36,663 bases of DNA from Vicinamibacterales bacterium. Its GTDB lineage: Bacteria; Acidobacteriota; Vicinamibacteria; Vicinamibacterales; UBA8438. This document shows, one piece after another, positions 16,179-23,011 of this stretch; position 1 is the stretch's first letter, and every line of letters begins with the position of its first letter. Below the pieces are notes generated by a model that saw nothing but the letters and a program-made list of their open reading frames with translations, ran no database searches and was not told where the DNA came from. Made by a program: the position numbers and the translations under genes. The stretch spans positions 1-36,663 of the forward strand of contig CATQHX010000016.1 in assembly GCA_958296065.1 (NCBI GenBank). The letters run 5' to 3'.

Positions 16179-19100
16179 CTACCAGTAGAGGTGCGTCGCG
16201 AACTGCAGGAACCGGCCCTGGATGGTCCGCTGCGGACGGCCCAGGCTGCCGCCATGGGCATTGACCGCCTGGAGGACCGGACCGCCGTTGAGCAGGTTGT
16301 AGATGTCGGCCTGCACGTTCAGGCGACGGCCGCCGGTCAGCTCGAACACCTTGCGGAACGAGACGTCGAACTGGTTCAGCCGGTCGAGGTACGCGGAACC
16401 GGGCGCCATCAGCGGGATGTAGGGGCTGCTCGTGAACGGTACCCCGGCCGCCAGGATCTCCGACTCCTTGACCGAGTAGCCGATATTGCCGAGGGCCAGA
16501 AGGCCGCCCCACAGCCCGCCGCCGCCGTTCAGCCCCGACGCGCTGTCGCCGGCAAAGCTGGTGGTGGCAAGCAGCTCCCGCGGGGTGTACGACTGCAGGG
16601 TGGCGCTGACCTGGAAGTCGCCCGGCAGGGGCACCGTCCCCGACAGCTTGAACTCGTGCAGCCACGGCATGTCGTACGCCGGCCCGACGTCCTGGCCGGT
16701 GATCGGGCTGACGCCGGAGCGGTCGCAGAACAACAGCTCGTTCGGGTTGTCCTGCGAGTCGCAACGGGTGATGATGTTGCGCTCGAACGTGTAGGCGCCA
16801 AAGAGGGTCGTCCCGTTCGGCAGCCGCGCGTTGAAGCCGCTCTCGAATCCGTTGTAGGACTCGGAGTACCCCGTATCCGCGTCGGTGTTCGTGTAGACGG
16901 GGTCGGCCGACCGCCCCTGCGCATCCGGATTCAGCACGTACACCGGCAGCGTTGCCGGTACGCCGGCACCGTTCGTCGTGCAGCCGAAGCCGCCCGGACC
17001 GGGGGTCGGGTTCGTCGCGCACGGATTCGCGAGTTGGAACAGCGTGTAGTCGGAGAGCGACAACGCCCGGTTGACCTCCAGCAGCGCGCCGTAGCTGTCG
17101 CGGCGGTAGTAGTTGAAGCTGGCCGAGAGCCCCGGTACGAGCTCCCGCTCGATCCCGATGTTGGTCAGGCCGACCCAGGGCCGATCGATGCCGTTCGGGT
17201 CGAGAATGGCCGTCGACGTGCCCTGGCCGAAATCAGCCGGTCCGAGACCGAGCTCCCAGTCCTGCACGTAGTCGTCGCCGTTGGTGCCGTGGTTCGGCAC
17301 CGACCCGGCCACCCTCGCGCTGCCCCAGTCGGTGAGACCGGAATCGCCGTACGCGAGGTCGCCGAGGCCCGGCGAGATCGCGTTCAGCTCGCCCATCGTG
17401 GCGCAGCGGTTCGAGGCGCTGCCGTGCCGCGTCGTGATCATCGCGCAGTCGAACCACGCGAGGCCTGCGTTCTGGATCTTGCCGGTATGCAACCGGTCGG
17501 CGAGGCTGTGGGTGACCGACGCGTTGTAGCGTCCCCACGAGACTTTCAGCGCCGTCGAGGCGTCGCCGAACAGGTCGTAGGCCATGCCCAGCCGCGGCGC
17601 GATGTTCGACCAGTTCGGAATGTTCTCCTTGCCGGGCAGTGTGGCAGGCATCGTGAACCGCGTCGGACTGAGGCGGTTCGTCGGGTCGACGGTGCCGTTG
17701 ACCGTCTCCCAGCGCAGCCCGAGGTTGAGGGTCAGCCGGTCGATTGTCCAGGTGTCCTGCACGTACGCCGCAATGTCCTGATACCCGAGGGAGTAGTCGA
17801 CGGGGTGGTTGCCGCGGCGGACCTGGTACGGAATCGCGTCCCGATAGCGCTGCCGGAGGGCGCCGTTCCACTGCTCGGTGAGCCGGAACGGTCCCCAACT
17901 GTTCATGATGCCGAACTTCAGGTTGTGCGACCCGGTGACGTACGACAGCGAGGAGTTGGTGTTGAACCGCTCCACGTAGGCATACCGGTTGCCCCAGTGG
18001 TACCGGTCGGCGAAGTCGTTGGGTATGTCCCGCCGCAACGTGTTCGCGTAGAACGGGTGGATGCCGCCGCCGTCGAGGCCACCGGAGTACTGCGCCATCA
18101 CGCCAGAATCCGTGAGCGCCGGGTAGCCGCCGACACCCGGGTAGCAGGGGGTCGCCACGCAGGTCGCGAAGCCGGGATCCCACAGTTGCGTGTGCGGACC
18201 GACGGCGCCGCCGCGCAACCCCAAGCCCGGCCCGTTCGGCACGTCGGCCTCCTGGTCGACGTTGCTCCAGTTCTCGACGTTGGTCGAGTAGCCCACTTCG
18301 AGCAGGAGCCGGCTGCTGATGGTCGACGTCCACTTGGCCGCGCCGACGTAGTAGATCGGCGATCCGTGGTGGCGAGACGCGGTGCCGACGTCCACGCGCG
18401 CGTCGTAGTCGTGGAACCGCTGCTTGATGATGCGGTCCAGGTAGGCCGAAAACTTGTTGTTCTGGCTCACCTGGTAGGTGAGGCGCAGCAGCCCGCTGGT
18501 GATGCGGTCGTCGTTGACGCCCGGCCGGAGCCCGTTGGTGCCGTTCGGATACTTCACGGCCTGCATGTAGCGGGGCGCCGTCCCGTCCTCGTTCTTGTAG
18601 AAGCTGTCGGTGACCGGGACGTTGATGCTGAACCGCCGCCCGCTGCCGAAGAACCACAGCTTGTCGCGGATGATCGGCCCGCCGTGCGCGACGTTCAGGT
18701 CGTAGATGTAGTCGCTCGACTCGACCGACGTCAGGTTGCGATCCTGAAGTCGCTGCGAGAGGTTGTCCGACTGCAATGCGCCGTTGATGTAGCCGAAGTA
18801 GTTCTGCCCGCTGTGGGTGTTCCCGCCCTCGCGCGGGATCATGGCGATGCGGACGCCGCCGGTCGAGGTCTCGGCCGAGATGCCGCTCGTCTCGTAGACC
18901 ATCTCCTGCGCCGCGAGCTGGTTGTTGTAGTTCTGCACCGCCCCGTCGCCGCCCGAACTCATGACGAGCTGGCCGTCGACCATGACGGTGGTCTGCCGGT
19001 TGCTCATGCCGTGCACCGACATGTAGGTCTGCTGCGCCGCGGTCGTCAGCCCGACCTCCGGGCGGTTCATCTTGACGCCCGGAATGAGCTGCGCGGTCGA

Positions 19101-19559
19101 CTGCAGGTTGCGCCCCGTCGGAATGGCGTCGAGCACCTCCCGGTTGAGCACCTCGGCCTGACTGATCGACTGCACGTCGACCACCGGCGCCTCACCGGAA
19201 ACGGTGACCGTCTCTTCGAGGGCGCCGACCGACAGCACCGCGTCGACGTTGGCCGTGAACCCGGCCGGGAGCTCCTGCTGCTCGACCAGCACGGTCGAGA
19301 AGCCGGGCAGCGTGAAGGTGATGTTGTACGTGCCTGGTCGCAGGTCGACCAGCAGGTAGCGGCCCGCGCCGTCGGTGATGGCAACGCGGCTGCCCTCGAT
19401 CAGCGCCGGGCTGGACGCCTCGATGGTGACGCCGGGCAGGATGCCGCCGGTGTTGTCGGTGACCACACCGGTGAACTGACTGGCCGGTTGCGCGTGCGCC
19501 ACGGCTGGCACAAGAGCCAAAGCAGCCAGCGCAGCGACGGCCGTTAACGAACGTCTCAT
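16179..19559 (-). CDS. Oar-like TonB-dependent receptor, paralogue 2
   Basis: The 1126-residue product has signal peptide MRRSLTAVAALAALALVPAV, a carboxypeptidase-regulatory domain (GILPGVTIEASSPALIEGSR) and a plug with VDGQLVMSS and GGVRIAMIPREGGN. A beta-barrel ends in FATHLYW. ATG 19559 is preceded by an AGGAGG site; the frame stays open another 97 codons upstream, but these carry no signal and are not used. Domain order and many barrel segments (QDTWTIDRLTLNLGLRWET, APRLGMAYDLFGDASTALK) match paralogue 1. The extracellular-loop regions differ, as would be expected if the copies bind different ligands. It is an outer-membrane protein transcribed on its own. Substrate is unknown. Confidence 0.93.
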   Translation of the reverse strand: MRRSLTAVAALAALALVPAVAHAQPASQFTGVVTDNTGGILPGVTIEASSPALIEGSRVAITDGAGRYLLVDLRPGTYNITFTLPGFSTVLVEQQELPAGFTANVDAVLSVGALEETVTVSGEAPVVDVQSISQAEVLNREVLDAIPTGRNLQSTAQLIPGVKMNRPEVGLTTAAQQTYMSVHGMSNRQTTVMVDGQLVMSSGGDGAVQNYNNQLAAQEMVYETSGISAETSTGGVRIAMIPREGGNTHSGQNYFGYINGALQSDNLSQRLQDRNLTSVESSDYIYDLNVAHGGPIIRDKLWFFGSGRRFSINVPVTDSFYKNEDGTAPRYMQAVKYPNGTNGLRPGVNDDRITSGLLRLTYQVSQNNKFSAYLDRIIKQRFHDYDARVDVGTASRHHGSPIYYVGAAKWTSTISSRLLLEVGYSTNVENWSNVDQEADVPNGPGLGLRGGAVGPHTQLWDPGFATCVATPCYPGVGGYPALTDSGVMAQYSGGLDGGGIHPFYANTLRRDIPNDFADRYHWGNRYAYVERFNTNSSLSYVTGSHNLKFGIMNSWGPFRLTEQWNGALRQRYRDAIPYQVRRGNHPVDYSLGYQDIAAYVQDTWTIDRLTLNLGLRWETVNGTVDPTNRLSPTRFTMPATLPGKENIPNWSNIAPRLGMAYDLFGDASTALKVSWGRYNASVTHSLADRLHTGKIQNAGLAWFDCAMITTRHGSASNRCATMGELNAISPGLGDLAYGDSGLTDWGSARVAGSVPNHGTNGDDYVQDWELGLGPADFGQGTSTAILDPNGIDRPWVGLTNIGIERELVPGLSASFNYYRRDSYGALLEVNRALSLSDYTLFQLANPCATNPTPGPGGFGCTTNGAGVPATLPVYVLNPDAQGRSADPVYTNTDADTGYSESYNGFESGFNARLPNGTTLFGAYTFERNIITRCDSQDNPNELLFCDRSGVSPITGQDVGPAYDMPWLHEFKLSGTVPLPGDFQVSATLQSYTPRELLATTSFAGDSASGLNGGGGLWGGLLALGNIGYSVKESEILAAGVPFTSSPYIPLMAPGSAYLDRLNQFDVSFRKVFELTGGRRLNVQADIYNLLNGGPVLQAVNAHGGSLGRPQRTIQGRFLQFATHLYW

Positions 19560-19907
19560 AGTACGGTCCTCCTCTGACGTGTTGCGACGACTCTCGCGCC
19601 GTGACCGGTCACGCACGCGACCGTGGCCCCCGAACCTCCCGGGAACCGTAGCTGCAGTCAGAAGCAAAACGCGTTCCGCAGACGCTATCCGAACCGACTC
19701 GACCGCCCGATAAGCCCGAAGTGGGGTCTGACACTGTGCGGTCCCCTGCCTTCGAGACAACCGACCGACGTTGCCACAGCCCCACACCCCGTGCGAGATC
19801 CAAGCAATCCGATCCGGAATTTTGGATCTGCACCGCTCGGCGGTTCGCACAGACGGCGGCGCATTCGACTACGGGATCCGTGCCGCTGTCAAGGCGGGGA
19901 GCGCCGG
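19560..19907 (-). promoter_or_regulatory. Leader of receptor 2 with a 12-bp palindrome
   Basis: This 348-bp gap upstream of the second receptor contains its ribosome site and, at 19568-19589, a 22-bp block identical to the leader of paralogue 1. A perfect palindrome GTGACCGGTCAC at 19601-19612, about 42 bp before the start codon, could be an operator. No convincing -35/-10 pair and no gene were found in the rest of the gap. Confidence 0.5.
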
Positions 19908-20711
19908 TCAAGCGGCCTGCATCGCCGCGGCCGGCAGGCGGTACCACGAGAGCCGACCCGCCTCTATCGCATCCGCGATCCGATCGTCGATGTGCAGACT
20001 CGCCACAACGGGACGGCAGGGACGTTCGGTGAACCGGGTGACGAGCGCCGCGTTCCGCATCGCCCGGGAAGTGTCGCGGCCGTTCGCCGTGTAGGAGACT
20101 TCGACGGCCACATATTGGATGCCGCCCCGATCGTCCTCGGCCTCGAACACCAGATCCGCCTCGACGCAGCTCTGGATCTCGCTCGACTGCATCGCCGCAC
20201 CGGCGTTCCTGGCGAGATCGAACAGATCGGCACCGCCGAGAAGACGCCGGTCTCGGAGCCCGAGGGATCGCGCGATCAATCCGACGCGCCGTTCCGCGAC
20301 GTCTCTGGCGTGCGCGCCCTTGAGAATGCCGATGTCGTCTCGCATCGACTGCCGCTCGGCCGCCGCCGCCGCGAATTGTCTATCGATCACCGTGAACCGC
20401 TCGTCGATCACCGTGAGCCGCTCGTCGATCACCGTGAGCCGCTCGTCGATCACCGTGAGCCGCTCGTCGATCACCGTGAGCCGCTCGTCGATCACCGTGA
20501 ACCGCTCGTCGATCACCGTGAACCGTTTGTCGATCGCCGTGAACCGCTTGTCGATCGCCGCGAATTGCTCGCGCGTTGCGGCAATGAAGCTCGCGAGCTG
20601 CGCAGGCATCTCGAGGAGCTCCCGTGACAGAAGCCGGGAACGGAGCGCGTCACGCCATTCCGGGTGTTCGTCGAGTACCCGAACGAGGTCCTCTATCGTC
20701 TCGATCTGCAT
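19908..20711 (-). CDS. Heptad-repeat coiled-coil protein with PD-(D/E)XK-like domain
   Basis: The 267-residue product has a short N-terminal helical domain (MQIETIEDLVRVLDEHPEW). Nine consecutive 7-residue units follow at about 50-112, of the form FTVIDER or LTVIDER, a near-perfect heptad coiled coil. The C-terminal alpha/beta domain (about 150-260) contains VEADLVFEAED and YVAVEVSY. The spacing of Asp186 and Glu204 resembles a PD-(D/E)XK nuclease fold, but the lysine position of the ExK motif is serine, so it may be inactive. The frame runs upstream to 20810, but MQIETIEDL looks like the true start. It is followed by the leader of receptor 2. No name was recognised; proteins combining such repeats with a nuclease-like tail are of unknown role. 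Confidence 0.8.
   Translation of the reverse strand: MQIETIEDLVRVLDEHPEWRDALRSRLLSRELLEMPAQLASFIAATREQFAAIDKRFTAIDKRFTVIDERFTVIDERLTVIDERLTVIDERLTVIDERLTVIDERFTVIDRQFAAAAAERQSMRDDIGILKGAHARDVAERRVGLIARSLGLRDRRLLGGADLFDLARNAGAAMQSSEIQSCVEADLVFEAEDDRGGIQYVAVEVSYTANGRDTSRAMRNAALVTRFTERPCRPVVASLHIDDRIADAIEAGRLSWYRLPAAAMQAA
20383..20571 (-). repeat. 21-bp tandem repeat array encoding heptads
   Basis: About nine 21-bp units lie in frame inside the coiled-coil gene. The central four (CTCGTCGATCACCGTGAGCC plus one base on the plus strand) are identical and the flanking ones drift by one to three bases. Because the unit is a multiple of three, copy-number change would lengthen or shorten the rod without a frameshift. 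Confidence 0.9.
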
Positions 20712-20897
20712 CACTGAGCCCCGAACCGGCGGCTCGGTAGCGTCCGCGTCCCCCGCCCGGCCCATCGGCAACCGCCCACGGCTCCATCGACCGCCGGGAG
20801 CTGGCTCCAAGCCTTCTCACTATAGCACGGGCCACGCCCTCAGCCCCTGCCGGATCTTCCCGGCGCCGCCAAGCCCCGTCGCAAGGCTCCGTGTTTG

Positions 20898-20963
20898 GCC
20901 CCAGCCCCCACCGCCCCAGGCCCCTGCGCCTCAGAACTCGGCTGCGCTCCGTTCTACGGCGCA
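20898..20963 (-). repeat. REP-like extragenic palindromic element, copy 2
   Basis: An imperfect hairpin (GCGCC with GGCGC and AGAAC with GTTCT, 20926-20962) sits beside a 19-bp block at 20898-20916 that is the exact reverse complement of 6393-6411. Overall layout and length match copy 1 in the opposite orientation. It lies in the 272-bp gap between the TPR stop at 20984 and the coiled-coil gene start at 20711. The rest of that gap shows nothing recognised. Confidence 0.7.
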
Positions 20964-20983
20964 ACTCCCAGCCAGCCAGCCTG

Positions 20984-22651
20984 TCACGGGATGGCGTCGG
21001 CCGGCCAGGGCGTACGACACGGTCTGCTCTGATCGTAGAGGCGGAGATTCGCGGTCAGGCGCGAAACGGCGTCCCGCATGCCTTCCGCGTCGGCGGCAGC
21101 TACGAGATCGCGCTGTACCGCGACCGCCTCGGCGTACCTGCCGACCTCCGCCAGGGTCATCGCCATCGTCTCGCCGAGATCGATGGTCCGCTCTCCCTGT
21201 GCCGCGAGCTGTTCCACTATCCGCAGCGCCCGCGGGCCGTCCCGCACCTCGGCGTCGGGAGCGGCAGCCAGCAGTCGGGCCAGTGCGTGCGGGAAGATCG
21301 ACGCGCCGGGAAAGGCCTCGATTCCGGCGGCCAGGCGGTCACGCGCCTCCCGATAGCGCCGCAGTTGCACGAGAGCCATCGCCGCGCCGAAACGCGCGTC
21401 CGCCACGTCGGGGTCCATGCGGAGCACCGTGCGGTACTGCTCGAGGGCCGCCGCCGGATCGCCGGCCCGACGCAGGCTGACGGCCAGGCGCAGGCGCACC
21501 TCGCCGTCGGTCGGCTGGTAGCGGAGCGCCGTCTCGAACCGCTCGATCGCCTCGCGGTGGCGCCCCTCCCCCTGCAGCAGCACGCCGACGCTGTAGTGCA
21601 CGGCGGGGAAGTTCGGCGACTCGCGCATCACCCGCTCGAACTCGGCCAGGGCGCCGTCGCGGTCGCCCATCACAAAGAGCGCGGTGCCGAGCCGGTGCCG
21701 CAGCACGGCGTGGTCCGGATCGAGCTCGAGCCCGCGGCGGAACAGGTCTGCCGCCGCGCTCCACTCTTCGCGGTCCAGGGCCTCGTTGCCACGGGTCTCG
21801 TAGGCGCGCGCGCTCTCGATCAGCGCATCCACCTCCGCCAGCAGCGGGTCGGCGGGACGCAGGGCCGTGCTCCGCCGCTGCCGCAGGTGGGCCGCGGCCC
21901 TGTCTTCGTCGCCGAGGGCGCGGTAGGCCATACCGAGCGGATAGTGCGCCGCCGCGGCACCGGGATCGCGCGCCAGGACCTCCTCCAGCAGATCGACCGC
22001 CCGCTGGTAGTCCTCGGCCAGCAACGCCGCGCGGCCGAGTCCGTAGCGCGCCGCGAGAGAGTCGGGCCGCAGCGCGAGCGCCTGTTCCAGGAACGGCCGC
22101 GCCGAGACGGGGCGGTCCTGCGCCAGGCGAATCTCACCCAGCCAGACGAGCGCCGCCACGTCGTCGGGCCGCAGCCGCAGAACGGCGTCGAGGAGGGCGG
22201 CCGCCGCGGACAGGTCCCCCGCCTCCCGGCGCAGGTGTCCGAGATAGTAGAGCCAGCGAGAATTGTCCGGAGCCAGCGTCGCAGCCTCGCGGAAGCAGGT
22301 CTCGGCAGCTTCCGGCAAGCTCGCCGCCATCAGCATCATGCCGAGGGCCCCGCGCGCGGCGGGTGCGTCGGACCCGGCGGCGCCACCGTCTCCCGCGCCG
22401 GTCACCGCGGCCCGCCGCTGCTGAATCTGCGCCTGCACCGAAGCGCCGAGGCGGTTCAGGTCGGGAAGTGCGGTTCCGCAGGCAGGAGCTCCTGCCGGCG
22501 CCGTCAGCGCCGGCAGGACGGCCGGCGGCGGGTCGACTGGTGCGGCGCAGCCACCGGCCAGCGCAGCCAGTCCGCTGGCGAAGATACCTGCCGCCGCCGC
22601 GGCGAGCCGCCAACGAAGGTCCCTGCGAAAGCGGTTCAACTCCAACCCCAC
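20984..22651 (-). CDS. TPR lipoprotein, subtype A, second copy
   Basis: The 555-residue product begins with a lipoprotein signal (residues 16-35, LAALAGGC). TPR units follow from about residue 95 (WLYYLGHLRREAGDLSA, HYPLGMAYRALGD, RHRLGTALFVMGDRDGA), and it ends RPCRTPWPADAIP. The signatures SVQAQI and DLGETMAMTLAE are shared with the TPR gene at 2887. The GTG at 22651 is a tentative start: no clear ribosome site precedes it, and the frame stays open another 118 codons. That stretch, however, lies antisense to a small plus-strand gene and has poor third-position GC. Unlike the other two pairs, it does not overlap its FG-GAP partner (23012-24817), because the small gene lies between them. Role inferred as for the other copies. 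Confidence 0.88.
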   Translation of the reverse strand: MGLELNRFRRDLRWRLAAAAAGIFASGLAALAGGCAAPVDPPPAVLPALTAPAGAPACGTALPDLNRLGASVQAQIQQRRAAVTGAGDGGAAGSDAPAARGALGMMLMAASLPEAAETCFREAATLAPDNSRWLYYLGHLRREAGDLSAAAALLDAVLRLRPDDVAALVWLGEIRLAQDRPVSARPFLEQALALRPDSLAARYGLGRAALLAEDYQRAVDLLEEVLARDPGAAAAHYPLGMAYRALGDEDRAAAHLRQRRSTALRPADPLLAEVDALIESARAYETRGNEALDREEWSAAADLFRRGLELDPDHAVLRHRLGTALFVMGDRDGALAEFERVMRESPNFPAVHYSVGVLLQGEGRHREAIERFETALRYQPTDGEVRLRLAVSLRRAGDPAAALEQYRTVLRMDPDVADARFGAAMALVQLRRYREARDRLAAGIEAFPGASIFPHALARLLAAAPDAEVRDGPRALRIVEQLAAQGERTIDLGETMAMTLAEVGRYAEAVAVQRDLVAAADAEGMRDAVSRLTANLRLYDQSRPCRTPWPADAIP

Positions 22652-22669
22652 GCGTGGAACAATACGGAT

Positions 22670-22963
22670 TTGGAACTCTCGCCCTGGATTACCCCGGCCC
22701 TGCTGATCGGCCTGTTCGCCTGGATGCGGATAGACCTCCGCGACCTGCGCCGCGACCTCAACGCCCTGCGAGCGGACATGAACAAGCGCTTCGACAACGT
22801 GAACGACAGCATGAACAAGCGCTTCGACAACGTGAACGACAGCATGAACAAGCGCTTCGACAACGTGAACGGTGAACTTGCGGACCAACGCGAGCGCATG
22901 GCCAAGCTGGAGGGTGCTCTCGAAGGCTTCCTCGCCGGACTCCGCGACCGCAACGCCGCCTGA
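22670..22963 (+). CDS. Small membrane-anchored coiled-coil protein between a TPR/FG-GAP pair
   Basis: A TTG at 22670 gives 97 residues: a hydrophobic segment (WITPALLIGLFAWM), a charged helix, three 11-residue units (MNKRFDNVNDS, MNKRFDNVNDS, MNKRFDNVNGE), and a coiled tail ending LRDRNAA. The start is uncertain; an ATG at 22724 would remove the membrane segment. Nearly every codon in the repeat ends in G or C, which supports this strand rather than the opposite open frame. The layout (one membrane helix plus a hendecad rod) is like the two genes at 10117 and 10463, though the sequences differ. It diverges from the TPR gene with only 18 bp between starts and converges on the FG-GAP gene. Function is unknown. 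Confidence 0.7.
   Translation: MELSPWITPALLIGLFAWMRIDLRDLRRDLNALRADMNKRFDNVNDSMNKRFDNVNDSMNKRFDNVNGELADQRERMAKLEGALEGFLAGLRDRNAA
22778..22876 (+). repeat. Three 33-bp tandem repeats
   Basis: Units at 22778-22810 and 22811-22843 are identical, and the third (22844-22876) diverges only in its last few bases. Each encodes 11 residues (MNKRFDNVNDS), so copy-number change keeps the reading frame and the coiled-coil phase. Confidence 0.95.
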
Positions 22964-23011
22964 TCGGCTGCGGCACCGTCCGCGGTTCGGGCCGACGCAT
23001 TCCACAGGCGG

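Noticed and set aside
19560..19850. 97-codon N-terminal extension of receptor 2.
   Set aside because: It lacks a signal sequence, whereas an AGGAGG site and the conserved signal peptide define the start at 19559.
20383..20571. Possible CRISPR array.
   Set aside because: Units are 21 bp with no spacers, are in frame, and encode regular heptads.
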